A DNA stretch of 64,000 bases from Candidatus Aenigmatarchaeota archaeon (GTDB taxonomy: Archaea; Aenigmatarchaeota; Aenigmatarchaeia; CG10238-14): NCBI GenBank assembly GCA_030018415.1, contig JASEGC010000002.1, positions 83,058 through 147,057 of the forward strand, written 5' to 3'. Positions 9,280 through 17,399 of the stretch are shown here, in pieces. How positions within the stretch are numbered: the stretch's first letter is position 1; the number at the start of each line of letters is the position of its first letter. Both the position numbers and the translations under genes were made by a program. Under the pieces are notes generated by a model. That model was not told the origin of the DNA. It saw nothing but the letters and a program-made list of their open reading frames with translations, and ran no database searches.

Positions 9280-10362
9280 TTACTTCCTAAATTTACTTAT
9301 CTTTGAAAAAAGTTTGTACCAGCCAATGCTCTTAAATTTTTCCAATTCCTTTCCCATTCTTTTGATTTCTCTATCTTTTACTTCTATTAACTTGTTTTTT
9401 TCTTCTTCTAATTCTTTTTTTCTTCTTTCAAAATCCTCCTTTAGTTTATTGATTTCTTGTTCTTTTTCCTTCAACCTTTGCCCAAAATCAAAAACTAGTT
9501 CTTCTCTTACTTTTTCCATTTTTTCCAGGAGTTCTTTTTTTTCCTTCTCTTTCTCTGTTTCGAGCTTCTTCAATGCTTCTTTCAGTTTGCTTACCTCATC
9601 GCTCTTTTCTTTTTCTAGCCTTCTTATTACCGTACCACTCTCTGTTTCGAGCTTCTTCAATGCTTCTTTCAGTTTGCTTACCTCATCGCTCTTTTCTTTT
9701 TCTAGCCTTCTTATTACCGTACCACTCTCTGTTTCGAGCTTCTTCAATGCTTCTTTCAGTCTTTCGATCTCTTTTGCCATCTGTTCTTTTGTTTTTTGAG
9801 AATTACCCAAATCCCTTATAAACTGACTTATTCTAGCCTCTAATGTTTCTATATCCTTATTTTTTATAGCAATTTCCTTTTCTTTTTCAACTACTTGTCT
9901 CTTTAAATTTTGTATATAAGCTAAGTTAAAGAATAAATTGCTTGGAGTGCTTTTCTCTATATCTTCCCTTTCAAGCATCACATATTCCAATTTCTTTCTC
10001 TTTAAAACTCTTCTCTTATCAATTATATTGTCTAAGAACTTTATACTATCTAGATCATTCTTTGTGATATTCTCGACTAATTGTTCAGAGCCTTCAGCGA
10101 TATTAGTAACGAAAGACGACAATATGATAAATTTATTTCCGATCTTTTTCAACTGGCTTAAAAAATCGCTATTAATGTTTGTTAAATCATTCACTACAAC
10201 CAAATCGAAAGAATTATCTTGTAATTTTGATATATCATCAGAGGTTAGGCATTTAAATTCGCTCCAATTGCTAAAGTTTTCCCGCTCATCTATAATCAAA
10301 ACTCTTTCTTTGTCTTTTACCAGAGAACTCAGCATCTCTTTTATTTTTTTATTTGGTCTCAT
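9280..10362 (-). CDS. Coiled-coil protein with degenerate methyltransferase-like N-terminus
   Basis: A 360-residue protein. Residues 1-130 resemble a decayed Rossmann methyltransferase: VLIIDE at about 21-26, then NSFDLVVVNDL at 50-60 in the place of motif IV, without a recognisable SAM-binding glycine loop. Residues 145-345 are a charged coiled coil. Inside it, a 29-residue unit (KLKEALKKLETESGTVIRRL...) occurs twice in full and a third time in part, encoded by exact 87-bp DNA repeats. The protein ends in a basic amphipathic tail (GWYKLFSKISKFRK) like the tails of glycan-assembly coiled-coil proteins. It has a good ribosome site (AAGGAG) 8 bases before ATG and is the first gene of the leftward operon. 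A scaffold or chain-length role is inference. Confidence 0.75.
   Translation of the reverse strand: MRPNKKIKEMLSSLVKDKERVLIIDERENFSNWSEFKCLTSDDISKLQDNSFDLVVVNDLTNINSDFLSQLKKIGNKFIILSSFVTNIAEGSEQLVENITKNDLDSIKFLDNIIDKRRVLKRKKLEYVMLEREDIEKSTPSNLFFNLAYIQNLKRQVVEKEKEIAIKNKDIETLEARISQFIRDLGNSQKTKEQMAKEIERLKEALKKLETESGTVIRRLEKEKSDEVSKLKEALKKLETESGTVIRRLEKEKSDEVSKLKEALKKLETEKEKEKKELLEKMEKVREELVFDFGQRLKEKEQEINKLKEDFERRKKELEEEKNKLIEVKDREIKRMGKELEKFKSIGWYKLFSKISKFRK
9553..9753. repeat. Exact 87-bp in-frame tandem repeat (two and a third units)
   Basis: Two consecutive 87-base units start at 9553 and 9640 and appear identical; a third copy begins at 9727 and matches for about 27 bases before diverging. 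The unit is 29 codons, so gain or loss of units keeps the frame and changes only the coiled-coil length of the surrounding protein. Sequence identity at third codon positions points to a recent duplication. Confidence 0.92.
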
Positions 10363-10434
10363 TTCTCAACTCCTTTTAACTAATCAAAACTTAAAATACT
10401 AAATATAAATTATTAAAACATTCTAGGTAAAATC
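10363..10434. promoter_or_regulatory. Divergent promoter region
   Basis: This 72-base gap separates the leftward rSAM operon from the rightward aldo/keto reductases. On the plus strand an archaeal TATA-like stretch (aaatataaatta) lies at 10401-10412, about 25 bases before a ribosome site (aggt, 10425-10428) and the ATG at 10435. On the minus strand a strong AAGGAG precedes the start at 10362. Confidence 0.55.
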
Positions 10435-11517
10435 ATGAAATACAGAAGACTTGGAAGAACTAGTTTAAAAGTTTCGGTCATAGGTATCGGTGGAGGCTCT
10501 TTCAACCCAAACAAAGATCCAAACCTCACGATTGAAGAGGCAAATGAAGTTATATCCCATGCTGTTAAGAGTGGTGCAAATTTAATAGATACAGGGAAGG
10601 AGTATGACGAGAAATTTATCTCAAAAGCTATGGGTAAAAACAAAGAAAGATTACACATAGTAACTAAATCAGAAGCCAGGAACAAGAAAGAAATGATAAG
10701 AGATATTAAAGATAGTCTTAAAAAATTGGGTGTTGGTTGCATCGATATCTACCAGATGCACATGGTTCAGTCCGTTGAAGACTTTGGAGACCGCTTAAAA
10801 AATGGGGTTGTCGAAGGCTTACATGAAGCTAAAAAAAATGGTTGGGTTAATTTTACAGGTATATTCAGTCATAGAATAGAAGTCTTGATAGAAGCAATGA
10901 AAACAAATGATTTTGATGTAGTTACTGTCCTTTACAATGCTGGACATACTTTGGCAGAAAAATTGTTTAAGTACACAAAAAAATACGATGTAGGCGTCTT
11001 AGTTGCCGCCCCCTTGGGAAATGGCATCTTAGCCGATCCAAAAGTAGAAGAAGAGAGACCGAATCCAGGAGCAGAAATCATGACAGTACAAAATGCCCTA
11101 AAATTTATACTATCCAACAATAATGTTTCCTCTGTTTTAGTCGGATCTAGACGCCTTGAACATGCCGAAGAAAATTTTGATATAGATAAAATAGAATGGA
11201 ACCTGCCTGAAACTGAAAGAAGAAAAATTACAGAAAAAATAAAGAGTTTTTTGGGTGAAAAATTCTGCAGAGGTTGCAGATACTGTGAGCCCTGTGCTGA
11301 ATTCGGTGGAAGCTTACCGATCAGTGATATCCTGAAATTGAAAATATTGTACGAAAAGTACGGTTATAAAAAATTCGCAAAATGGCAGTTCTCATTCAAA
11401 CAGAAAGCTCAAGGAATTAAACCATGTACCGGATGCGGTAAGTGCGAACCTAGATGTCCTTATGGCATTCCAATCGTGAAAGAGTTACAAAAAGCATATG
11501 AAATATTAAGTGATTAG
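10435..11517 (+). CDS. Aldo/keto reductase with ferredoxin-like C-terminal domain
   Basis: A 360-residue protein of the COG1453-type aldo/keto reductase group. The N-terminus KYRRLGRTSLKVSVIGIGGG is typical. The catalytic tetrad is present: Asp and Tyr in IDTGKEYDEK, Lys in IVTKSEA and His in IYQMHMV. After about residue 275 come two cysteine clusters, C-x2-C-x2-C-x2-C (CRGCRYCEPC) and C-x2-C-x2-C-x3-C (CTGCGKCEPRC), suggesting one or two [4Fe-4S] centres feeding the reductase. It is followed after one base by a paralog. Placed amid rSAM genes, it might reduce a keto sugar made by a radical dehydration or oxidation, as AprD3 does after AprD4; that pairing is inference. Confidence 0.87.
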   Translation: MKYRRLGRTSLKVSVIGIGGGSFNPNKDPNLTIEEANEVISHAVKSGANLIDTGKEYDEKFISKAMGKNKERLHIVTKSEARNKKEMIRDIKDSLKKLGVGCIDIYQMHMVQSVEDFGDRLKNGVVEGLHEAKKNGWVNFTGIFSHRIEVLIEAMKTNDFDVVTVLYNAGHTLAEKLFKYTKKYDVGVLVAAPLGNGILADPKVEEERPNPGAEIMTVQNALKFILSNNNVSSVLVGSRRLEHAEENFDIDKIEWNLPETERRKITEKIKSFLGEKFCRGCRYCEPCAEFGGSLPISDILKLKILYEKYGYKKFAKWQFSFKQKAQGIKPCTGCGKCEPRCPYGIPIVKELQKAYEILSD

Positions 11518-11518
11518 A

Positions 11519-12577
11519 ATGGAATACAGACGATTAGGTCGTACTAATTTAAAAGTTTCGGTCATAGGTGTTGGTGGTGGAGCCTTCATGGGTCCCAATA
11601 AAACGCCAGATCTAGTCAAAAAAGTCATATCTTTTGCTGTAAAAAAAGGTGTTAATTTTATAGAAACGGGAGAAGACTATGATGAGTCAAAAGTTGGTCT
11701 GGCTTTAAAAGAGGTTAGAAAAAAAATAATCCTGGCTTCAAAATCAACAGCATACGAAAAAAAGAGAATGGAAGTTTCGCTTGAAAACAGTTTTAAAAAA
11801 TTAGGGACAGATCATATCGATATCTATATGCTTCAGACTGTTACAACTGTTGACGGGTTGAAGTTGAGGATTGAAAATGGTGTATTAGACGTTTTGAAGA
11901 AAGCCAAAGAAGAGGGTTCAATCGATTTTATTGGCTTAACTGGTCATCGAATACCAACACTGATTGAAGCAATAAAATTAGACGAATTTGATGTTGTCGA
12001 AGCTCCATATTGTATCGGACAATACGAAACAGAAATGTTGTTTGAATTTACTGAAAAGTACGATGTGGGTGTCATAGCTATCACGCCTTTTGCCGGTGGG
12101 ATTTTAGTCGACAGAGATAAAAAGACTAAAGCAGCTGGATTCATGAATTCAAAGAATGCTTTGGGATACGTTCTCTCGAATACTGCTGTTTCTATGGCTC
12201 TAGTAGGAATGAGTTCAGTTGAACATGCAAAGGAAAATATCGAAGCTATCGAATCTGGGAAAGATTTTTCCGAAGCTGATAGAGAAAAGATTTTAAAAAA
12301 TACTGAAGATTTTTTGGGTCTCAACTTTTGTAGATCCTGTAAAGCATGTATGCCCTGCGATGTACATGGATGGAAATTTAACATCGACAATTTCCTAAGA
12401 TTTGAGGCTTTTTATTCGAAATATGGATACAAACAATTTGCAAAGGAATATTTTAATTTAGATCAAAAGGCAGACGCATGTACTGGTTGTGGTAAGTGCG
12501 AACCTAGATGTCCTTATGGCATTCCTATAAGAGAAATGCTTAAAAAAACACATAAACTGCTGAGTTCAAAACAATAA
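11519..12577 (+). CDS. Aldo/keto reductase paralog with altered catalytic tetrad
   Basis: A 352-residue paralog of the preceding gene. ATG at 11519 (MEYRRLGRTNLKVS) aligns with the upstream protein's start; a GTG at 11510 would overlap the upstream stop. Compared with its neighbour the tetrad Asp is Glu (IETGEDYDES) and the His is Gln (IYMLQTV), while Tyr and Lys (LASKSTA) remain. Both cysteine clusters are kept (CRSCKACMPC, CTGCGKCEPRC). Two DNA tracts of 22 and 35 bases are identical between the pair. It may be a structural or electron-transfer partner of the intact enzyme, or act on a different substrate. Confidence 0.85.
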   Translation: MEYRRLGRTNLKVSVIGVGGGAFMGPNKTPDLVKKVISFAVKKGVNFIETGEDYDESKVGLALKEVRKKIILASKSTAYEKKRMEVSLENSFKKLGTDHIDIYMLQTVTTVDGLKLRIENGVLDVLKKAKEEGSIDFIGLTGHRIPTLIEAIKLDEFDVVEAPYCIGQYETEMLFEFTEKYDVGVIAITPFAGGILVDRDKKTKAAGFMNSKNALGYVLSNTAVSMALVGMSSVEHAKENIEAIESGKDFSEADREKILKNTEDFLGLNFCRSCKACMPCDVHGWKFNIDNFLRFEAFYSKYGYKQFAKEYFNLDQKADACTGCGKCEPRCPYGIPIREMLKKTHKLLSSKQ

Positions 12578-12613
12578 GATATAATCAAACATAGCAAAGC
12601 TTAGAATTTAAAA

Positions 12614-13501
12614 TTAAACGAGTGGTTCTGACGTCGTAACAATATGATCTACTTTGCTAAACTTTATGTCAAGATTTCTTTGCAGATTTATTATGTGAAA
12701 AACATGATGTATTGGCCTTGCGCCAGGTATCCCAAATTCAGCAAAAGCCTTCATGAGTTCGTCATAAAACTTTAAAGTTTGTTTTATCTTCTTTTCCCAA
12801 CACATACCGTTAAGCTCATCAAAAGGGATTGTGGACCAATCTCTGTAAATTTTTTGCGTCTCCTTTAAACGTATGCCATATTTTTTGGGGAAACGTTGAA
12901 AGAGTCCGTCGATGAAGAACTTGTTCAATGTTACTTCATTAATGTAATCTTTATTCTGCTTCAAAAAAGATATAGTAAGCCTTATGTCCGTTTCTTTCTC
13001 ATATGGAAAACCACATATCATATCGAATTGGTTCCATATACCGATCTTGTAGCTTTCTTTTAGACATGTTTCAACATGAGATAGTGCAACATTCTTTTGT
13101 ATGTAATCTAGTATCCTAGGACTTCCACTTTCCAGACCCCATATAAGTCTAGCAGCTCCTGCTTCTTTTAACTTTCTAAGTAGTTTGGCATCCATATTTT
13201 TAAAAGTAGCACAATCGCTCCATGAAATAATTACATCATTTTTGATAATTTCATCCGCAAAACTTTCAGCATATTCATAAGTAGGGTTTATCTCCGTATT
13301 AAGTATGAAAAAGTATCGTGTGCGATACTTTTTCGAAAGTGTTTTCAAATCCTCGGCCACTTCTTCTGGGTCTTTCATTCCTAGTAACGGGTATCTTGAA
13401 TAAAAACAGTAAACGCAACTATTAGGACATCCGTAAACATAAAGTTCACCTGTTGATAAGCCTTTATGATACCAAGGGAGAAAAAGCAACTTTATTTTCA
13501 T
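12614..13501 (-). CDS. B12-type radical SAM protein lacking its B12-binding domain
   Basis: A 295-residue member of the five-copy B12-type rSAM family in this array, but the first 20 residues (MKIKLLFLPWYHKGLSTGEL) join directly to the radical core, with the cluster CPNSCVYC at residues 25-32. In the full-length neighbour at 13504-15051 the same motif starts at residue 261, so about 236 residues, the whole cobalamin-binding region, are missing in frame. The rest is conserved: NTEINPTYEYA, WSDCATF, AGAARLIWGLESGSPRIL and CGFPYEKETD. It has a normal start and lies 2 bases from the upstream gene. It may work without B12, pair with a full-length copy, or be a deletion product on its way out. Confidence 0.82.
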   Translation of the reverse strand: MKIKLLFLPWYHKGLSTGELYVYGCPNSCVYCFYSRYPLLGMKDPEEVAEDLKTLSKKYRTRYFFILNTEINPTYEYAESFADEIIKNDVIISWSDCATFKNMDAKLLRKLKEAGAARLIWGLESGSPRILDYIQKNVALSHVETCLKESYKIGIWNQFDMICGFPYEKETDIRLTISFLKQNKDYINEVTLNKFFIDGLFQRFPKKYGIRLKETQKIYRDWSTIPFDELNGMCWEKKIKQTLKFYDELMKAFAEFGIPGARPIHHVFHIINLQRNLDIKFSKVDHIVTTSEPLV

Positions 13502-13503
13502 AA

Positions 13504-15051
13504 CTATAACCCCTTTTCTGTTAACCCATTAACAATATTGAAAAATAGCTCGTGGATTGAAGGTGGTGGATAAAAATACTTATTAATTACCTCTTGTAAC
13601 ATGTTGAAATGATTTATGGATTGCTCAATCTTTTTCTCCCATGGTAAACCATATATTTCATCGAAGGCAGTTGTAGCCCAATTGAGATGTGTATCAACCC
13701 AATCTCGAAGCTTAATCCCATACTCTTGTGGATATTTTCCGAACCTACCATCAACCCAGAATTTGTTCAGTGAACATGCAGAAATGAATTTTTTATTCTT
13801 TTTAAGAAACATGATCGTAGCATTAACATCAACTTCACTTTCGTATGGAAATCCACATATCAGATCTAGTTCACTCCATAAGTTAATCTCATGAGCGAAC
13901 CTCAATATTTTCTCGGCATGACTTACTGTGTAATTCTTCCCGATATATTTTAGTAGAGGCATGCTCGCTGATTCAAATCCGAATACAAGCCTAGCAGCTC
14001 CTGCATCTTTCAACTTTCTTAAAAGTTTTCTATCCATAAGGAAGAAGTTGGCACAATCACTCCACATAATGTTAACATCTTGCTTTATTAGCTCTTTCGC
14101 TATTCTTTCAGCATATTCATAAATGGGGTTTACAGTAGAATTATGAAAGTAGAAAAATCTCGTCTTATACTTCTTAGAAAAATATTGTAGATCAGCTGCT
14201 ACTTCTTCTGGATCTTTCTTACCCCACCAAGTCTGAGTAGAGCAGGAACAAAAAGCGCAATTGTGTGGACATCCTTTCATGAAAAAATAAGGCAAGACCA
14301 ATATCTCAGAACTATATCTTGTGCCATTTATTTCTTTTGATATCATTCTTTTGTATAAGTCCATAGGTAGGCCTTCAAAGCAGGGTCTCGTGATCATGCA
14401 TCTCTCTTCATCTCCAAAATCCGTTAGATTGCGCTTACATTCACCATTTTCAACAAAATGCACCCCAGGAATCTTTTTTAGATCTAGTCCTTCTTCAAAC
14501 GCTCTACAAAAATTAAAAGTGATGATTTCTCCACTGGAATCATTAGGATGCCCACGGATCCTGAAGTCGATTAGACGAGTGGTGAGCAATTTCTCTTCTA
14601 CATTCTGTCTGATCGAACCACCTATGATTATAATAGGCTCGTATTTTTCTTTCAAGATTTTTGCTAAAGCTAGAGCTACAGCTCCAGATGAAGGATTGTC
14701 AGTCGGCATCAATGAGAAACCGATAATATCAAAACCTTTACAATCTGTCAATTTCATAATTTTTTCAGCTTCAGCCTCAAATTCAGAATCATGTTTTTTA
14801 TCAAAAAAATTATTTACTTTCCTTTCATCCATAAATATTCTGAGATTGATCCGTTTTTTCTCGTCTCTGATTTTTTCGTTATGGTGAAAAAGTTTAATGT
14901 CTAGATCATCTTGCTCAACATCAACATGGTTTTCTTTGAGGTAAGAAGTTAGAGTTGCTATTCCTAATGGCGGATAATGAGGGGGAAAATCTGGCTCTCC
15001 TGTGTTAGGGTTACAGTGATACCTCGGAAGGAACAATAATTTAAGTTTCAT
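13504..15051 (-). CDS. B12-binding-type radical SAM protein
   Basis: A 515-residue protein. The N-terminal region (PPLGIATLTSYLKENHVDVEQDDLD, residues 27-51) and the strand-glycine stretch IIIIGGS (about 140-146) match the cobalamin-binding fold of B12-dependent rSAMs. The cluster CPHNCAFC is at 261-268, followed by KKDPEEVAADL, NSTVNPIYEYAERIA, MWSDCANFFLMD and AGAARLVFGFESAS. The C-terminal ~150 residues (LNKFWVDG..., then AFDEIYGLPWEKKI) are a family-specific domain shared by the neighbours at 18551-23394. Known B12-rSAM reactions are methylations or ring rearrangements; the substrate here is unknown. It is co-oriented with 12614-13501. Confidence 0.88.
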   Translation of the reverse strand: MKLKLLFLPRYHCNPNTGEPDFPPHYPPLGIATLTSYLKENHVDVEQDDLDIKLFHHNEKIRDEKKRINLRIFMDERKVNNFFDKKHDSEFEAEAEKIMKLTDCKGFDIIGFSLMPTDNPSSGAVALALAKILKEKYEPIIIIGGSIRQNVEEKLLTTRLIDFRIRGHPNDSSGEIITFNFCRAFEEGLDLKKIPGVHFVENGECKRNLTDFGDEERCMITRPCFEGLPMDLYKRMISKEINGTRYSSEILVLPYFFMKGCPHNCAFCSCSTQTWWGKKDPEEVAADLQYFSKKYKTRFFYFHNSTVNPIYEYAERIAKELIKQDVNIMWSDCANFFLMDRKLLRKLKDAGAARLVFGFESASMPLLKYIGKNYTVSHAEKILRFAHEINLWSELDLICGFPYESEVDVNATIMFLKKNKKFISACSLNKFWVDGRFGKYPQEYGIKLRDWVDTHLNWATTAFDEIYGLPWEKKIEQSINHFNMLQEVINKYFYPPPSIHELFFNIVNGLTEKGL

Positions 15052-15061
15052 TCAAACCACT

Positions 15062-16129
15062 TCATTTTATATTCTCCAACTTTTCCCTAATTATTTCATT
15101 CTCAATTATTTTTTGAGTACAGCATGCTCTACATTCTTTAGGAACTTCCTTCTGAAGCATACTTTCGCGAAGCCTATCGAAGAAATCCCCGAACCAGATC
15201 TCGTTTAATTTGTGAGCGCGAACATTTAACGGACTGTCTGTAGCAAGTGAGCCGCATGGACCAACTTCTCCCCTTTGTCCGATCATAATCTTGAACCATG
15301 GTTGATAACAAGGAGCTCCTAAAAATCCCGTTTTCTCCTTTAAGTCCTTAGTTAGAAGTTTTGGGACATCATCTGCCTTTTCTATATACTCGCTTTGAAT
15401 AAAATGAAGCATGTTAGAACGGATCTCAAAGTCTTTTGCCAAGCTATGGGCCTCCATTATTATATCTCTCAATTCCATCGTTTGTTCTTTATTCATCTTC
15501 AATTCTTTACATCTGGTCGTAATCTGCATGAGTGACTGAAGGATGAGGGAGTCACATCCAAGATTATGAATGAGTTCAATCATCTCAGGTAGTTTTTTAT
15601 AGTTTCTATTGGTAAGAACCATGTTTATGGAGACATGGGGTGAATCACTAGCTTCCCTTTCTTTCTCATGTTTAAAGGTTCGAATTGCTTTTACAACCTT
15701 TTTAAAAGTCCCTTTGTCTCTTTGAAAATCATTAGTTGATGCATCGGGTCCGTCCAGACTGATTATGATCTCGTCCCAACCGATTTGAATAAGTTCCCTG
15801 ATATCATTCGGGGTAAAGAGCGTACCGTTAGTAATAACACTACCACTCAAACCGTTTGTTTTTATATATCTCATAAGAGAAAGAGCTAATTTCCTCCGGA
15901 TAAAAGGTTCTCCTCCACCAAAAGAAAAATGTTTTACACCTAATGAGACACAGTCTCCGACGACCTTGAAGATTTTTTTTGGAGGTAATTCTTCTTTCTT
16001 ACTTCCAGAAGGCCGGCAATATACACAGTTTAGATTGCATCTTCCAGTGGGCCATATTTCAGCCTCGAATGGAGGCTGCCTTTCACCCTTCATCCATCTT
16101 TCTAATCTACCGATAACTTCGTCTTTCAT
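15062..16129 (-). CDS. Radical SAM/SPASM protein
   Basis: A 355-residue rSAM with the array's handle RLERWMKGERQPP, CNLNCVYC at residues 31-38, FGGGEPFIRRK, TNGTLF and SLDGPDASTNDFQRDKGTF. The C-terminal region has PCYQPW, G-x4-C (GEVGPC), LNVRAHKLNEIWFGDFF and ECRACC. It lies 10 bases before the B12-type rSAM at 13504-15051, so SPASM and B12 types are mixed on one transcript starting near 16130. The paired use of a B12-rSAM and a SPASM-rSAM on the same product is plausible but not shown. Confidence 0.9.
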   Translation of the reverse strand: MKDEVIGRLERWMKGERQPPFEAEIWPTGRCNLNCVYCRPSGSKKEELPPKKIFKVVGDCVSLGVKHFSFGGGEPFIRRKLALSLMRYIKTNGLSGSVITNGTLFTPNDIRELIQIGWDEIIISLDGPDASTNDFQRDKGTFKKVVKAIRTFKHEKEREASDSPHVSINMVLTNRNYKKLPEMIELIHNLGCDSLILQSLMQITTRCKELKMNKEQTMELRDIIMEAHSLAKDFEIRSNMLHFIQSEYIEKADDVPKLLTKDLKEKTGFLGAPCYQPWFKIMIGQRGEVGPCGSLATDSPLNVRAHKLNEIWFGDFFDRLRESMLQKEVPKECRACCTQKIIENEIIREKLENIK

Positions 16130-16248
16130 GGCATTCTCTATCTTCTAGTAAACGAATACAATTAACAAGTTATACTATTATTTATAAAAACTTAAACTCT
16201 AAAGGAAGGTTATAATCGATGAAATAACTAGTAAAAATAAGGAAAGGT
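16130..16248. promoter_or_regulatory. Divergent promoter region between rSAM genes
   Basis: This 119-base AT-rich gap separates the leftward genes beginning at 16129 from the rightward pair beginning at 16249. A TATA-like box (tttataaaaact) lies at 16181-16192 and a second AT box near 16208. A ribosome site (ggaaagg, 16241-16247) lies just before two adjacent ATGs at 16249 and 16252; its spacing favours the second. Confidence 0.45.
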
Positions 16249-17340
16249 ATGATGAAAAATAGCAGAAGAGAAAGAATAAAAAGTTGGTTGGCCGGAAAGA
16301 AAGCACCACCATGGTCAATACAAATTCAGCCAAGCAATAGGTGTAACTTGAACTGTCTCTTTTGTTGTAGAAGGTTTGAAAAACCAGAAAAGGACAAAAT
16401 TTCAGATAAAAGGTTACTGGAACTTGTTCGAGAAGCCTATGAGATTGGCGTGAGACATGTCGAACTGACTGGAAGGATAGGGGAACCTCTTTTTAGGACA
16501 GTATCCTATCGAATGATGAAAAAAATTAAGGAATATGGAATGGAAGGTAACTTACTCACTAATGGAACATTACTCACTTCTGGACAAATAAGAAAATTAG
16601 TTGAGTTAGGATGGGATAGTATAGTTTTCAGTCTAGATGGACCAACACAAGAGACACATGATCATTTAAGAGGGAAAAATGGTGTTTTTGATGGAGTAGT
16701 CAATGTGATAAAGAAGATAAACTTCTGGAAAGAGGAATTAAATCAAGAGAAACCGACAATGCTTTTCTTAACAGTTATTAACAGTCTTAACTATGATAAG
16801 CTAGAAGATATGGTTAAATTAGCACATGAACTGGAAGTTAAAATTGTGCAGGTGAGACCGATGATAATGCATGCTCTTTCTGGGAAAAAATTAGACCATC
16901 TTAAGATAAAGAAGACCCAACTTCCCTCTTTACTTGCTAGCATCTCAAAAGCCCATAAACTAGCGAATGTATTAAGTATAGATTTATGTTTAGAACATGA
17001 CCTGAAAACATTAGTTGGTTATATAGAATCTGGTTATCGTCGATCCTTTCCAAAAAAATATGAGGATAAAGATGGTATGGAATTGAAGAAAGGAGTTGAA
17101 GGTGGTTCAAAAGAAATTGAATTACGATGCCTCTTGCCTTTTTGCGAGATGATCATTTTCGCGGAAGGTACAGTAAGCCCCTGCTGTGTGATTTGGAAAC
17201 CGAAACCCGAGGAAAATTTTATAGACAGCATTCTGAATAAAAGGTTAGATGAGGTGTGGTATGGAAAGTGTTTTAATAATTTTAGGTCGAAAATGATAAA
17301 AGGTATTTTTCCGTCCTATTGCAAAAATTGTTTCTTGTAA
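16249..17340 (+). CDS. Radical SAM/SPASM protein
   Basis: A 363-residue rSAM with handle RIKSWLAGKKAPP and CNLNCLFC at residues 32-39. The glycine motif is the odd TGRIGEPL, where neighbours have GGGEP. SLDGPTQETHDHLRG follows. The C-terminal part has RCLLPF instead of PCYEPW, then G-x4-CC (GTVSPCC), IWKPKPEENF, EVWYGKCF and YCKNCF at the very end. It and the next gene are on the plus strand between blocks of minus-strand paralogs, so an inversion or insertion in the array is likely. Met at residue 2 is the better-spaced start. Confidence 0.88.
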   Translation: MMKNSRRERIKSWLAGKKAPPWSIQIQPSNRCNLNCLFCCRRFEKPEKDKISDKRLLELVREAYEIGVRHVELTGRIGEPLFRTVSYRMMKKIKEYGMEGNLLTNGTLLTSGQIRKLVELGWDSIVFSLDGPTQETHDHLRGKNGVFDGVVNVIKKINFWKEELNQEKPTMLFLTVINSLNYDKLEDMVKLAHELEVKIVQVRPMIMHALSGKKLDHLKIKKTQLPSLLASISKAHKLANVLSIDLCLEHDLKTLVGYIESGYRRSFPKKYEDKDGMELKKGVEGGSKEIELRCLLPFCEMIIFAEGTVSPCCVIWKPKPEENFIDSILNKRLDEVWYGKCFNNFRSKMIKGIFPSYCKNCFL

Positions 17341-17399
17341 GACTAGGATTGAAATACTTAAATTTTAAAAGAAAAATTGATAAAAGTAAAGGTAACCAA

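Noticed and set aside
9553..9753. CRISPR-like repeat
   Set aside because: The 87-bp units are directly tandem without spacers and lie in frame inside a coiled-coil gene.
14321..14887. Long plus-strand frame of 188 codons opposite the B12-type rSAM gene
   Set aside because: It is antisense to a well-conserved gene and its translation shows no family features. The same applies to the long reverse frame at 11944-12390 within the second reductase gene.
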